Positions 37,750 to 47,411 of a stretch of 64,000 bases of DNA are shown piece by piece. This stretch comes from Sphingomonas sp. TZW2008 (lineage in GTDB: Bacteria; Pseudomonadota; Alphaproteobacteria; Sphingomonadales; Sphingomonadaceae). Below the pieces are notes generated by a model. The model saw nothing but the letters and a program-made list of their open reading frames with translations, had not been told where the DNA came from and made no database searches. The position numbers and the translations under genes were made by a program. The stretch is taken from assembly GCF_002117915.1 (NCBI RefSeq), contig NZ_BDJB01000008.1, positions 1 through 64,000 of the forward strand, written 5' to 3'. The first letter of the stretch is position 1; each line of letters begins with the position of its first letter.

Positions 37750-39404
37750 GCGTCGTCAGCCGCCAGCGGACGGGCATAGGCATAACCTTGGCCATAGGTG
37801 CAGCCGAGCGCAGCCAGCGTCTGCCCCAGCTCCTGCGTCTCTATCCCTTCGGCCACCGTCTCCATGCCAAGCGCACTGGCGAGCCCGAGCACCGCGCGCA
37901 CGATCGCAATCTTATCGCGATCGGCGAGCATGCCGGTGACGAAGCTGCGGTCGATCTTGAGGATGTCGATCGGTAGCTTCTGGAGATAGGCGAGGTTGGA
38001 ATAGCCCGTGCCGAAATCGTCCATCGCGATGGTCGCGCCGGTCGCCTTCAGCGCACGCAGGACCTCGGCGTTGCCGTCCGGATCGGCGATCAGCGCACTT
38101 TCGGTCAGTTCGAGCTTGAGCCGTTCGCCCGCCAGGCCGTGGCGCGCGAGCGCTTCCGTCACCAGCGGCGCCACGCCATCGCGCTGCAGCTGGATCGGCG
38201 ACAGGTTCACCGCTACCCCCACGCCGCAGTCGCCGCCGGCTTGCGCATCCCACGCCGCCAGCGTGCGCAGCGCCTCGTCGATCGCCCAACGGCCGAGCGG
38301 CACGATCAGCCCCGATTCCTCGGCGACCGGAATGAACTGCGCCGGCGGCACGTCGTTGCCGTCCTCGTCCACCCACCGCGCGAGCGCCTCGAACGTCGTG
38401 ATCCGTCCGGTCGATAGGTCGCGGATCGGCTGGTAGTGAAGGCGGAGCTGCCCCGCCTCGATCGCGCGGCGCAGCGCCGTCTCCATCGCGAACTGTTCGC
38501 GCGCACGGTCGAGTGCGTCGGTCTGATAGGCTTCGGCCTGCCCCGTTTCCTTGGAGCGGCGCACCGCGAATTGCGCGTGACGGATAACGTCCTCGGCATC
38601 GCCGATCGCTTCCGCGCCAAAGGCGACGCCGATCGAACACGATACCCGGATCTCGAACTCGCTCAGACGGAACGGCGTAGCGAGCACTTGACGAACGCGG
38701 CGAGCGACACTGTCGGCCTCCGATCGGTCCTGATCGAGCGCCAGGAGAATGCCGAATTCGTCGCCGCCAATCCGTCCTAGCCCATCGCACGCGCGCAGTG
38801 CGCCCTTGATTCGCCGCGCGACGGTGATCAACAACTCGTCCCCGGCCATACTGCCGAGGCACGAGTTGACGCGCCCGAAGCGGTCCAGGTCGACGACGAG
38901 CACCGCGTAATCGATGGTTCCCGCCTCGATCATCTGCTCGAGGCGATCACCGAAGCCGGCACGGTTCGGCAGCCCCGTCAGGCTGTCGGTCGTCATCTCG
39001 CGACGGAGATTGACTTCGGTGCGCATCTCGCCCGTCTGGTCGATCAGCGTTACCAAGCAGCGCGGGCCGGCGGCGGTGGCGACGCGCGCCAGAGTCACTT
39101 CGAAATGGCGCTGCTCGACGGCGTCGCCGACCGCCCACGGCAGTTGCAGCCGCAGCGCCTGCCCTGCAATGAACGCGACGATGCGTGCACCCAAATCGCG
39201 CGCCAGGATCGACGTGTCCGCCGTGCTTCCCAGCCCCAACCGGCGAAACGTCGCGTTGGGCAGGTCGAAGCGCAGTCCCGCGTCGGTGACGCTCACGACG
39301 ACCGCCGCGATCGGCAATAGCTCAAGCGCACCCTCCGCCGCCGTGTTTCCGGGCGGCAGTGTCGGCTCGTCGAATGGCAGCCGTGGGGCGACGGATAAGC
39401 GCAT
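37719..39404 (-). CDS. GGDEF-EAL dual-domain c-di-GMP protein with N-terminal PAS-like region
   Basis: 561 residues. A PAS-like sensor spans about 20-130. The GGDEF domain has an intact catalytic motif (RIGGDEFGILL, 213-217). The EAL domain has EAL at about 339-341, a Glu in LELTESAL and the metal motif MDDFGTGYSN (461-470). In the GGDEF domain the usual N-D-x-L-G-H substrate segment is altered to VNSCLGSMAGDELL, which could affect GTP binding. No RxxD inhibitory site is evident before GGDEF. The protein should make or degrade c-di-GMP, perhaps switching motility and Tad-pilus attachment. No transmembrane helix is seen, so it is cytoplasmic. Confidence 0.9.
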   Translation of the reverse strand: MRLSVAPRLPFDEPTLPPGNTAAEGALELLPIAAVVVSVTDAGLRFDLPNATFRRLGLGSTADTSILARDLGARIVAFIAGQALRLQLPWAVGDAVEQRHFEVTLARVATAAGPRCLVTLIDQTGEMRTEVNLRREMTTDSLTGLPNRAGFGDRLEQMIEAGTIDYAVLVVDLDRFGRVNSCLGSMAGDELLITVARRIKGALRACDGLGRIGGDEFGILLALDQDRSEADSVARRVRQVLATPFRLSEFEIRVSCSIGVAFGAEAIGDAEDVIRHAQFAVRRSKETGQAEAYQTDALDRAREQFAMETALRRAIEAGQLRLHYQPIRDLSTGRITTFEALARWVDEDGNDVPPAQFIPVAEESGLIVPLGRWAIDEALRTLAAWDAQAGGDCGVGVAVNLSPIQLQRDGVAPLVTEALARHGLAGERLKLELTESALIADPDGNAEVLRALKATGATIAMDDFGTGYSNLAYLQKLPIDILKIDRSFVTGMLADRDKIAIVRAVLGLASALGMETVAEGIETQELGQTLAALGCTYGQGYAYARPLAADDAYALLAARTN

Positions 39405-39457
39405 TAGCCCGGTGCTAGGGCGTCGGCGGTTAAGGTTCGCCTAATCGGTCGAGGTAC

Positions 39458-41713
39458 TTAGGCGAAGCGATTGTCGCGCGGGAAGCCCGTCGGCGGCATC
39501 CGCCCCGCCGCGCCGCGTGCGGTACGCCATGCGGTAAGGTCGGTCTCCGTCCGCGTGCGCCCCGTGTCACCGCCCATCGGCCAGCTCAGCCCGTCCGCGA
39601 AACGGAAGGTGATCGCGTCGCTTAAGCCCCCGTCGCGATAGCGCTGCAGCTGCGCGCCCTGCCCGCGGCTCATCTGCGGCAGTTCGCCTAGCGGGAAGAC
39701 CAGCATCTTGCGGTTGTCGCCGATCGCGGCAACGTAATCGTCCGTCACTGCGATCGGCCGCACGATCGTCAGCTTCGCGCCGGGGCGCGGCGTCAGCACC
39801 GTCTTGCCCTTGCGCGTCTCGGCGACGACATCCGCCACCGGCACGACGAAGCCGCGACCGTCGCTCGCCGCCACCAGCAGCCGCCCGTCGCGTTCGGCGC
39901 GCAGCAGCCGCGTGATGCCGACCCCGCCGTCGAGGTCGATGCTCGCGCGCACCGGCTCGCCGAACCCGCGCCCGCCCGGCAGCTTGTCCGCCGCCAGCGT
40001 GTAGAAGCGCCCGTTTTCCGCCGCGAGCAGCAGCTTGTCGGTGGTCTGCGCGTGGAAGGCGAACGCCGGGCCGTCGCCTTCCTTGAACTTGAGCGTCTCG
40101 GCGGCGGCGGGATCGACGTGCCCGCGCATCGCGCGGATCCAGCCGCGCTGGGACAGGATGACGGTGATCGGCTCGCGCTCGATCATCGCCTCCAGCGGGA
40201 TCTCGCGCGCGGGCGCCGCCTCCTCGATCGTCGTGCGCCGTTTGCCCAGCGCCGTCTCGGGGCCGTAGCGGTCGCGCACCGCGGCAAGATCCCTCTTCAG
40301 CCGCGTGCGCTGGCGCTGCTCCGATCCCAGCAACAGCTGCAGGCTCGCCTGCTCCTTCTCCAGGCTCGTCTGCTCGCGCCGCAGCGCTATCTCTTCCAGC
40401 TTGCGCAGGCTGCGCAGCCGCATGTTGAGGATCGCCTCGGCCTGCCGATCGGTCAGCGTGAATTCGGCGATCATCACCGGCTTGGGCTCGTCCTCGTTGC
40501 GGATGATCTCGATCACCCGGTCGAGGTTGAGGAACGCGGTGATATAGCCCGCCACCAGCTCCAGCCGGTCGGCGATCTTCGCCAGTCGATGCTCGGTGCG
40601 CCGCCGCAGGACGACGAACTGATGCTCGGTCCACGCCTGCAACGCCTCGGCAAGGCTCATCACCCGCGGCGTGCGCCGCGCGTCGAGCACGTTCAGGTTG
40701 AGCGGCACGCGCGTCTCAAGGTCCGACAGACGGAACAGCCCATCCATCAGCAGCTGCGGATCAACCGTGCGGCTGCGAGGCTCGAGCACCAGCCGGATCG
40801 CCGCATCCGATTCGTCGCGCACGTCGGCCAGGATCGGGAACTTCCGGTCGTTCACCAGCCCGGCGATCTGCTCGATCAGCTTGCCCTTCGCAATGCCGTA
40901 CGGGATCTCGTCGACGACAATCTGCCAGCCGCCGCCTTTCTCCTTCTCGACCTGCCAGCGGCAGCGCACGCGGAAAGATCCGCGCCCTGTGGCATAGGCT
41001 TCGCGGATGATCGCGGGCGGGTCGACGATGATCCCGCCGGTCGGGAAATCCGGCCCGGCCACGAACGCCAGCGGATCGGCCGCGGGATCGTCGATCAGTG
41101 CGATCGCGGCATCGATCAGCTCGGCGGCATTGTGCGGCGGAATGCTCGTCGCCATCCCCACCGCGATCCCGCTCGCACCGTTCGCCAGCAGATTGGGGAA
41201 CAGGCCGGGGAACAGCTCGGGCTCCTGCTCCTCGCCGTTGTAGGTCGGGCGGAAGCCGACGGCGTCCTCGTCGAGCCCATCCATCAGGTCAACCGCGACC
41301 TGCGTCAGCCGCGCCTCGGTGTAGCGATAGGCGGCGGCGTTATCGCCGTCGATGTTGCCGAAATTGCCCTGTCCGTCGACCAGCGGATAGCGCAGCGCGA
41401 AATCCTGCGCGAGCCGCACCATCGCATCGTAGACCGATTGGTCGCCGTGCGGATGGTATTTGCCGATCACGTCGCCGACCACGCGCGCGCATTTCTTGTA
41501 TCCTTGCGTCGGATCGAGCCGCAGCAGACGCATCGCCCACAGCAGGCGCCGGTGCACGGGCTTCAGGCCGTCGCGTACGTCGGGCAGCGACCGCGCGGTG
41601 ATCGTCGACAGCGCGTAGACGAGATAGCGCTCGGACAGCGCCGAATCGAACGGCGCATCGAATATTCCGACTGGCGGATTGTCGGGCGGCAGGATCGTCG
41701 CGTCGGTCGGCAT
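39458..41713 (-). CDS. parC: DNA topoisomerase IV subunit A
   Basis: 751 residues, normal for ParC. The catalytic Tyr is in [10 protein letters not shown] (about Tyr131), and the breakage-reunion domain includes [21 protein letters not shown]. The C-terminal blades are shorter than those of GyrA and lack a clear GyrA box, which favours ParC. In the quinolone-resistance region the residue after HGD is Gln (about 92), where E. coli ParC has Ser80, and Asp stands in place of Glu84. With ParE it decatenates chromosomes. Confidence 0.92.
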   Translation of the reverse strand: MPTDATILPPDNPPVGIFDAPFDSALSERYLVYALSTITARSLPDVRDGLKPVHRRLLWAMRLLRLDPTQGYKKCARVVGDVIGKYHPHGDQSVYDAMVRLAQDFALRYPLVDGQGNFGNIDGDNAAAYRYTEARLTQVAVDLMDGLDEDAVGFRPTYNGEEQEPELFPGLFPNLLANGASGIAVGMATSIPPHNAAELIDAAIALIDDPAADPLAFVAGPDFPTGGIIVDPPAIIREAYATGRGSFRVRCRWQVEKEKGGGWQIVVDEIPYGIAKGKLIEQIAGLVNDRKFPILADVRDESDAAIRLVLEPRSRTVDPQLLMDGLFRLSDLETRVPLNLNVLDARRTPRVMSLAEALQAWTEHQFVVLRRRTEHRLAKIADRLELVAGYITAFLNLDRVIEIIRNEDEPKPVMIAEFTLTDRQAEAILNMRLRSLRKLEEIALRREQTSLEKEQASLQLLLGSEQRQRTRLKRDLAAVRDRYGPETALGKRRTTIEEAAPAREIPLEAMIEREPITVILSQRGWIRAMRGHVDPAAAETLKFKEGDGPAFAFHAQTTDKLLLAAENGRFYTLAADKLPGGRGFGEPVRASIDLDGGVGITRLLRAERDGRLLVAASDGRGFVVPVADVVAETRKGKTVLTPRPGAKLTIVRPIAVTDDYVAAIGDNRKMLVFPLGELPQMSRGQGAQLQRYRDGGLSDAITFRFADGLSWPMGGDTGRTRTETDLTAWRTARGAAGRMPPTGFPRDNRFA

Positions 41714-41781
41714 GGCTCCGGCCTAGCAGCAGCGCGGCTTGTTCCACAACCGTTCCGCCATCTGGCCCGCGCGCGCCGCCC

Positions 41782-42813
41782 GTGCCACATGCGCGCGACA
41801 ACCCATCGCCAGCCGTCCCCCCTCAGCCAGCCGAAAGCCACGCCGTGCCCCGATCGCCCGACGCCCCCCCTATCGCCGCCAAGCCTCGCCGCACCGCGAT
41901 CCTGCTTGCCACTGCGCTGGCTGCCGCGTCATGCTCGCCCGCGCCGATGCCCCCCGCCCCGACCTCCGCCGCTCCCTTCAAGCCGCTCACGTGGCCCGAC
42001 CTCACCGCGCGCCCGCGTCCGAAGGCCGACGCGACGATCGCCTACGGCAGCGATCAGATGCAGAAGATCGACCTGTGGCGTCCGACTGGCAAGGGGCCGC
42101 ACCCCGTGGTGCTGATGGTTCACGGCGGCTGCTGGCAGACGAAGATCGCCGATCGCTCGCTGATGGATTGGATCGCCGGCGATTTGCGCGACGCCGGCAT
42201 CGCGGTGTGGAACATCGACTATCGCGGCGTCGATCGCGCCGGCGGCGGCTATCCCGGCACCTTCGCCGATGCTGCCGCTGCCGCCGACCGTCTGGCGACC
42301 GCCGCGAAAGAGTACGACCTCAATCTCACCCGCGTTGTCGCCGTCGGCCATTCCGCGGGCGGGCATCTCGCATTGTGGCTCGCCGCCCGCGCGAAACTCC
42401 CCGCCAAAAGCCCGCTCGTCGCCGCCGACCCGCTCAAAATCGCGCATGTCGTCAGCCTCGGCGGCTTGCCCGATCTCGAAGCCACCGCCGCCAGCCCCGA
42501 CAACGGCTGCGGTACTGATGTCGTCGCGAAGCTCGTCGGCACCGACCGGGCAGACCCCTATGCCGACACCTCAGTCCCCCGCCTCCTCCCGCTCGGCGTC
42601 CCGCAGACGCTGGTCAATGGGCGCGAGGACAGGATCATCCCTTATCGCATGGCGATTGACTACACCGCACGCGCGACAGCGGCGGGGGACCGCGTCGAAC
42701 TGGTGACGATTCCCGCCACCGGCCATGTCGAGCTCGTCACGCCGGACAGCACGGCGTGGCAGGATACGAGGCGCCGCATCCTCGCGCTCCTCGGCCGTCC
42801 CGCCGCGCGCTGA
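41782..42813 (+). CDS. Alpha/beta hydrolase, probable lipoprotein esterase
   Basis: 343 residues from the ATG giving MPHARDNPSP; a GTG at 41845 is an equally good start. The N-terminal hydrophobic stretch ends in LAAASC, a lipobox-like site. The oxyanion motif is HGGCW (114-118), and the nucleophile elbow is VGHSAGGH with Ser191. An Asp in NGREDRIIP and a His in ATGHVEL complete the triad. The closest general class is the kynurenine formamidase/BD-FAE-like esterases. It probably acts at the envelope; the substrate is unknown. It is divergent from parC. Confidence 0.82.
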   Translation: MPHARDNPSPAVPPQPAESHAVPRSPDAPPIAAKPRRTAILLATALAAASCSPAPMPPAPTSAAPFKPLTWPDLTARPRPKADATIAYGSDQMQKIDLWRPTGKGPHPVVLMVHGGCWQTKIADRSLMDWIAGDLRDAGIAVWNIDYRGVDRAGGGYPGTFADAAAAADRLATAAKEYDLNLTRVVAVGHSAGGHLALWLAARAKLPAKSPLVAADPLKIAHVVSLGGLPDLEATAASPDNGCGTDVVAKLVGTDRADPYADTSVPRLLPLGVPQTLVNGREDRIIPYRMAIDYTARATAAGDRVELVTIPATGHVELVTPDSTAWQDTRRRILALLGRPAAR

Positions 42814-42922
42814 TTGCGCGGCGCCCCCCCGTCGCATATAGCCCGCGGCGACTATCGGCCCCGGCCGCGCGGCATAGGCTCGCGCATGCCGGGGCGCTTC
42901 GTTTGACGGGAAGGGCACGCGG

Positions 42923-43702
42923 ATGGCGCGCAGGCGGCAGATCTACGAAGGCAAGGCGAAGATCCTCTACGAGGGTCCGGAGCCCGGCACGCTGATCCAA
43001 TATTTCAAGGACGACGCCACCGCCTTCAACGCGCAGAAGAAGGGCACAATCAACGGCAAGGGCGTGCTCAACAATCGTATCAGCGAGCACATCTTCACGC
43101 TGCTCGGCACGATCGGCGTGCCGACCCACTTCATCCGCCGCCTCAACATGCGCGAGCAGCTAATCCGCCAGGTCGAGATCGTTCCGATCGAGGTGATGGT
43201 GCGCAACGTCGCCGCCGGCACGCTGTCGAAGCGGCTCGGGATCGAGGAGGGCACGCAGCTGCCCCGCACGATCATCGAATATGCCTACAAGTCCGACGAG
43301 CTCGGCGATCCGATGATCTCGGACGAGCATATCGCCGCCTTTGGTTGGGCCAGCCAGGAGGAGATGCACGACATCGCCGACCTCGCGATCCGCGTGAACG
43401 ATTTCCTGTGCGGCCTGTTCGCGGGCGTCGGCATCCGCCTCGTCGACTTCAAGCTCGAGTTCGGCCGCATCTGGGACAATGACTATGGCCGCATCATCCT
43501 CGCGGACGAGATCAGCCCCGATTGCTGCCGCCTGTGGGACATGACGAGCAACGAGAAGCTCGACAAGGATCGCTTCCGCCGCGATCTCGGCGGCGAGGTG
43601 GAGGCGTATCAGGAGGTGGCACGCCGCCTCGGCCTGCTGCCCGACGGCGGCGAGACGGCGGTGCTCGACATGGCCGAACATCGTGAGCGGCGCGGCAAGT
43701 AA
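42923..43702 (+). CDS. purC: Phosphoribosylaminoimidazole-succinocarboxamide synthase
   Basis: 259 residues. The opening [15 protein letters not shown] is the ATP-loop signature. The middle block [10 protein letters not shown] and [15 protein letters not shown] are the SAICAR synthetase signatures. It joins CAIR and aspartate using ATP in purine synthesis. It is first of a purC-purS-purQ cluster; a G-rich ribosome site (GGGAAGGG) precedes the ATG. Confidence 0.95.
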   Translation: MARRRQIYEGKAKILYEGPEPGTLIQYFKDDATAFNAQKKGTINGKGVLNNRISEHIFTLLGTIGVPTHFIRRLNMREQLIRQVEIVPIEVMVRNVAAGTLSKRLGIEEGTQLPRTIIEYAYKSDELGDPMISDEHIAAFGWASQEEMHDIADLAIRVNDFLCGLFAGVGIRLVDFKLEFGRIWDNDYGRIILADEISPDCCRLWDMTSNEKLDKDRFRRDLGGEVEAYQEVARRLGLLPDGGETAVLDMAEHRERRGK

Positions 43703-43774
43703 GTCGCGCGGCCGGGCGCATGCATCGTCCGGCAACGGTTGCGATCGGACGAGGCATCTTATAGCGGGTCGGCC

Positions 43775-44005
43775 ATGAAATTGCGCATCCACGTCACGCT
43801 CAAGCCCGGCGTTCTCGATCCCCAGGGCAAGGCGATCGAGCACGCGCTCGCCGGGCTCGGCTTCACCGGCATTGCCGGCGCGCGCGTCGGCAAGCTGATC
43901 GAGCTCGACGTGGCAGACGGCACCGACGACGCGCAGGTCGACGCGATGTGCCGCCAGCTGCTCGCGAATACGGTGATCGAGAACTACCGGATCGAGCACG
44001 CATGA
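43775..44005 (+). CDS. purS: Phosphoribosylformylglycinamidine synthase, PurS subunit
   Basis: 76 residues from the ATG giving [20 protein letters not shown], the PurS signature. In organisms with the small three-part FGAM synthase, PurS bridges PurL and PurQ and helps pass ammonia. The stop overlaps the purQ start (ATGA). Its presence implies a small-type PurL, which is not in the window. Confidence 0.93.
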   Translation: MKLRIHVTLKPGVLDPQGKAIEHALAGLGFTGIAGARVGKLIELDVADGTDDAQVDAMCRQLLANTVIENYRIEHA

Positions 44006-44667
44006 AGACGGCGGTCGTCGTCTTCCCGGGATCGAACTGCGATCGCGACATCGCCGTCGCGCTGGAAAGCGTCACGGGCCGCAAGCCCGACATGGTCTGG
44101 CACGGCGAGACGTCGCTGCCGGACGGCGTTGGCCTCGTCGCGCTGCCGGGCGGTTTCTCCTATGGCGATTACCTGCGCTCGGGCGCGATGGCGGCACGCT
44201 CGCCGATCATGCGTGCCGTGGCGGACGCATCCGCCCGCGGCCTGCCGATCCTCGGCATCTGCAACGGCTTCCAGGTGCTGACCGAGGCGGGGCTGCTGCC
44301 CGGCGCGCTGATGCGCAACGCCGGCCTCAACTTCGTCTGCCGCGACGTGCCGCTGACCGTGGAGAATGCCGACAGTCGCTTCACGTCGCGTTATAGCGCG
44401 GGCGAGACGATCCTCGTCCCCGTCGCGCATCACGACGGCAATTACGTTGCCGACACCGAAACGCTCGACCGGATCGAAGGGGATGGCCGCGTCGCCTTCC
44501 GCTATGCCGGCGAGACCAACGGCTCGGCGCGCCGCATCGCCGGCATCCTCAACGACGCGGGTAACGTTCTGGGGATGATGCCCCACCCCGAACGCCGCAT
44601 CGAGCCCGCCCACGGCGGCATCGACGGCCGCCGCTTGTTCGAAGGGCTGCTGGAGTTCGTCGGTTGA
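44002..44667 (+). CDS. purQ: Phosphoribosylformylglycinamidine synthase, glutaminase subunit
   Basis: 221 residues. A class I glutamine amidotransferase: nucleophile Cys in [11 protein letters not shown], with the His-x-Glu pair in [10 protein letters not shown] near the C-terminus. GSNCDRD at the N-terminus is typical for PurQ. It supplies ammonia to PurL for FGAM formation. It overlaps purS at its 5' end and the following methyltransferase gene at its 3' end (TTGA). Confidence 0.94.
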   Translation: MKTAVVVFPGSNCDRDIAVALESVTGRKPDMVWHGETSLPDGVGLVALPGGFSYGDYLRSGAMAARSPIMRAVADASARGLPILGICNGFQVLTEAGLLPGALMRNAGLNFVCRDVPLTVENADSRFTSRYSAGETILVPVAHHDGNYVADTETLDRIEGDGRVAFRYAGETNGSARRIAGILNDAGNVLGMMPHPERRIEPAHGGIDGRRLFEGLLEFVG

Positions 44668-45554
44668 CGGAAGCGGCCGGTCCCGACCTGCCGCCCGAGT
44701 TCGATCCCGATTATTATCGCGGGCAATATCCCGATCTGGCTGCTTTAAGCGACGAAGCTGCCAGACAGCACTTTCTCGATTGGGGGGCAAAGGAAGGCCG
44801 TGTCGCCTCGCCTGTCGCCTTGCGCGACGCGTTCCTGAGCGATGTTCTGGCGCAAGTGACCGGCCCAATGCTCGAAATCGGGCCGTTCTGCCGCCCGCTG
44901 GTTCGCGGCGACAACGTTCGCTATCTCGATATCATGGATGCCGCAGCGTTGCGCGCGCGTGCGGAGGAAGTCGGCCTCGACACGACTGATTGCCCCGACG
45001 AGATCCATTATACCGGCAATCTCGGCGAGATTGCGGAGCGGTTCGACGCCGTCGTCAGCAGCCATTCTGTTGAGCATCAGCCCGATCTCGTACAGCATCT
45101 CAAGGACGTGGCCGATCTCCTGACACCGAACGGCCGCTATTATCTGATCATCCCGGATAAGCGTTACTGCTTCGACGCGCTGATCCCGGAAAGCACCATC
45201 GCGAACGTCCTGTACGCGCACGAGCAGAAGCGCACCGTTCACACACTACAGAGCGTGATCGAGCATCGCGCCATGGTGACGCACAACGACAGCGAGATGC
45301 ACTGGAACGGGCAACACGGCCCCTTCCCACCCGACGAACAGGCACGCCGCGTGCGGCTGGCTTTGGAGGAATATGAGGCGGCGGCCGGCGGCTATCTCGA
45401 TGTCCACGCGTGGTATTGGACGCCTGAGACATTCCGGCAGACAATCGGCGTGGTCTATCATCTCGGGCTTGCCGATCTGCTCCCGGTGCGCGTCTATCAA
45501 ACGCCGCGACCTCGCTTCGAATTCTGCGCCGTGCTCGAGAAAACCGCGCGCTGA
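44664..45554 (+). CDS. SAM-dependent methyltransferase of the type found with glycan genes
   Basis: 296 residues from a TTG start overlapping the purQ stop. The first 50 residues ([17 protein letters not shown] and [11 protein letters not shown]) resemble the small repeat found at the ends of glycosyltransferases and surface-glycan enzymes. The SAM-binding part is [12 protein letters not shown] and RYLDIMD (about 70-95), with [17 protein letters not shown] as the methyltransferase motif around 125-141. The acceptor is unknown. Its GC content looks a little lower than that of its neighbours, and it is read in a purine operon, so a recent insertion behind purQ is possible. Confidence 0.8.
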   Translation: MTEAAGPDLPPEFDPDYYRGQYPDLAALSDEAARQHFLDWGAKEGRVASPVALRDAFLSDVLAQVTGPMLEIGPFCRPLVRGDNVRYLDIMDAAALRARAEEVGLDTTDCPDEIHYTGNLGEIAERFDAVVSSHSVEHQPDLVQHLKDVADLLTPNGRYYLIIPDKRYCFDALIPESTIANVLYAHEQKRTVHTLQSVIEHRAMVTHNDSEMHWNGQHGPFPPDEQARRVRLALEEYEAAAGGYLDVHAWYWTPETFRQTIGVVYHLGLADLLPVRVYQTPRPRFEFCAVLEKTAR

Positions 45555-45557
45555 CGC

Positions 45558-46301
45558 TCAGACCTTGGCGCCGAACGGGGTGAAGTCGGTCGCGTCGTCG
45601 AACACGTCGATCCCCTCGGCGCGCTTCAGCCAGCCGATGACCAGATAGGTCAGCGGCGTCAGCACTACCTCCCACGCGACCTTCAGCGCCCACTGCGTGA
45701 AAAGCACGGTCACAACCAATTCGGTCGTCCAACCCTGCGCGCCGAGGAAGGCGAGCGGATAGAAGATCAGGCTGTCGATCCCCTGCCCCGCGATCGTCGA
45801 GCCGATCGTGCGCATCCACAGGTGCCGCCCGCCGGTCGCGAGTTTCATCCGCGCTAGGACGTATGAATTGACGAACTCGCCCGCCCAGAAGGCGCACATG
45901 CTAGCAAAGACGATCCGTGGCACCTGACTAAATACCGATTCATATGCCGCCTGGTTGGTCCAGTCGGGCGCCGGCGGCAGCGCGACGACCACCCAGGCCA
46001 TCAGCGCCATGAATACCGTCGCTGCGAACCCCGCCCAGATCACCCGCCGCGCCCGCGCATAGCCGTAGACCTCGGTCAGCACGTCGCCGATCACATAGCC
46101 GACGGGAAAGAACAGGATGCCCGCCCCGAACGGCCAATAGCCGACGCCGGGCAGCCAGATTTGCGCCACCTTGCCGGCGCCGAGCACGTTCGACAGCAGC
46201 AGGATCGCGACGAACGCCGCCATCACGAAATCGTAGAAGCGCAGCGCCCGCCCGCGCAGCGCATCGGCCGACACGCGGCCCACCGTTTTCCCCTCGCTCA
46301 T
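45558..46301 (-). CDS. yhhQ: Queuosine precursor transporter (YhhQ/VUT family)
   Basis: 247 residues from the ATG giving MSEGKTVGRV; an ATG four codons upstream is possible. Six or so transmembrane helices are visible. The VUT signature includes FPVGYVIGDVLTEVYGY, WAGEFVNSYVLARMK and the RTIGSTIAGQGIDSLIFY block. It imports queuine or preQ0/preQ1 for modification of the wobble base of certain tRNAs. It lies next to a tRNA gene, which may be chance. Confidence 0.9.
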   Translation of the reverse strand: MSEGKTVGRVSADALRGRALRFYDFVMAAFVAILLLSNVLGAGKVAQIWLPGVGYWPFGAGILFFPVGYVIGDVLTEVYGYARARRVIWAGFAATVFMALMAWVVVALPPAPDWTNQAAYESVFSQVPRIVFASMCAFWAGEFVNSYVLARMKLATGGRHLWMRTIGSTIAGQGIDSLIFYPLAFLGAQGWTTELVVTVLFTQWALKVAWEVVLTPLTYLVIGWLKRAEGIDVFDDATDFTPFGAKV

Positions 46302-46361
46302 AACCGCGATCATGCCGACGGTTTCGCCCGCCCGCAATCCGCGCTAACGCCCGTCCCGCGC

Positions 46362-46438
46362 GCGCCCGTAGCTCAGTTGGATAGAGCACGAGCCTTCTAA
46401 GCTTGGGGCCGCAGGTTCGATTCCTGCCGGGCGCGCCA
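46362..46438 (+). tRNA. tRNA-Arg (anticodon TCT)
   Basis: A full cloverleaf can be drawn. The acceptor stem GCGCCCG pairs with CGGGCGC, the D-arm contains AGCTCAGTTGGATAGAGC, and the anticodon stem-loop is CGAGC-CTTCTAA-GCTTG with TCT. The T-arm is GCAGG-TTCGATT-CCTGC, followed by discriminator G and an encoded CCA. It reads AGA codons. The 3' half from the anticodon loop onward is duplicated at 56079-56124, marking it as the attachment site of the element to its right. Confidence 0.95.
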
Positions 46439-46439
46439 A
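46394..46439 (+). repeat. attL: 46-bp direct repeat within tRNA-Arg
   Basis: Starts at the anticodon loop (CTTCTAAGCTTGG) and ends one base after the CCA. It is identical to 56079-56124. The tRNA remains complete at this end, as is usual when the element restores the 3' part. Confidence 0.95.
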
Positions 46440-46495
46440 TCGTTTTCAACGCCTTAGCGGTATTCGCTAGGCTGTAGCGGACACCGCTCTTTCGG

Positions 46496-46516
46496 TCACG
46501 TAATCGCTACGTAATC
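46496..46516 (+). repeat. Candidate integrase arm-type site, left
   Basis: Two copies of CGTAATC in tandem separated by GCTA, within a 21-bp stretch that matches 55938-55958 with a single mismatch in the same orientation. It lies 57 bases inside attL. Paired arm sites near both att cores are expected for P4- and lambda-type recombinases. Confidence 0.6.
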
Positions 46517-46540
46517 TTCGGAACGATCCTTGTGGAGAAG

Positions 46541-47227
46541 CTACCGCTTAAACTCCGCCCGTGGATCAGCGGCCGGCGCCGACTGCCGCCCAAGCGCCGC
46601 ACTCTTCCCGGCCTTCCTCGCCACCCTCATGATCTGAAGCACGCGCTTGTCCCGGTCGATCGGTGACATTGCGTTCCAGTTGGCGCCCCGCACCAACGCA
46701 TCAAGTTGCGGCTTTGCCGTCTCGCCCGTCACGCGCTGCAGGGTGTCGTACTCGGCCGGCGTCCAATCCACGCGCCTGCCGCCCGCCTTGTAGGACCGCT
46801 GCGGAGGGCTGATCGTAGCGTCGGCATCAATGAGGCCGCGCAGCGTCGGATCGTTGCGATCGGCGCCGGTCCAGACTGGCGAAAGGATATCCGGCCCAAG
46901 GCCGCCACCGGAGACGATCGGGCGCCCGAACACGTCACGGCGCGGATATAGGCTCTGCGACATACCCGGCACGCGCGAGCGGATACGATCCAACGGCGTG
47001 CGAGCTTCGCGCAGGATGGGGTCGGACGTGCGAGCGATCTGGGCCAAAATGGCAGGCGTCGCGATCCCCGCCGCGGTCTGCGCGATGAAGCTATCCCAAT
47101 TGCGTTCCGGGTCGGCCAGCGCCTCCGCCGCCCCACTTATACCCGTCAGCCAAGTTTTCGACGCGAGGTTGTTCAGCACCGCCGCTGTGATGAGCATGGT
47201 GGAGCGTTCGCGCTGCCGCTCGGTCAT
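46541..47227 (-). CDS. LPD38-like C-terminal fragment of a large phage protein
   Basis: 228 residues. The sequence FIAQTAAGIATPAILAQIAR, then DRIRSRVPGMSQSLYPRRD with VFGRPIVSGGGLGPDILSP, resembles the C-terminal region (LPD38) of very large phage polyvalent or internal-virion proteins. A terminal DYxxL-RVTGE region and Lys/Ala-rich tail follow. Such proteins normally exceed a thousand residues, and stops (TGA, TAG) lie just upstream in frame, so this is probably a truncated remnant at the left end of the element. The start at 47227 or the ATG ten codons on cannot be told apart. Whether it is still expressed is unknown. Confidence 0.55.
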   Translation of the reverse strand: MTERQRERSTMLITAAVLNNLASKTWLTGISGAAEALADPERNWDSFIAQTAAGIATPAILAQIARTSDPILREARTPLDRIRSRVPGMSQSLYPRRDVFGRPIVSGGGLGPDILSPVWTGADRNDPTLRGLIDADATISPPQRSYKAGGRRVDWTPAEYDTLQRVTGETAKPQLDALVRGANWNAMSPIDRDKRVLQIMRVARKAGKSAALGRQSAPAADPRAEFKR

Positions 47228-47411
47228 GGCTGAATCGATGTTCGGCTATCACGCGCTGGGCGACTACAACTTCGTTGAGGACGTATGATGTGGGCGTGAT
47301 GTTCGCCGCGCTACCGAACGGCGCGTGCGGGCCTTTATGGAGGAGGCAGGCGGCTAACCGCTGCCCGCATCAGCGGTAGGAAAGGCGACGCGGGGAGGGC
47401 TATTGCCCAGT

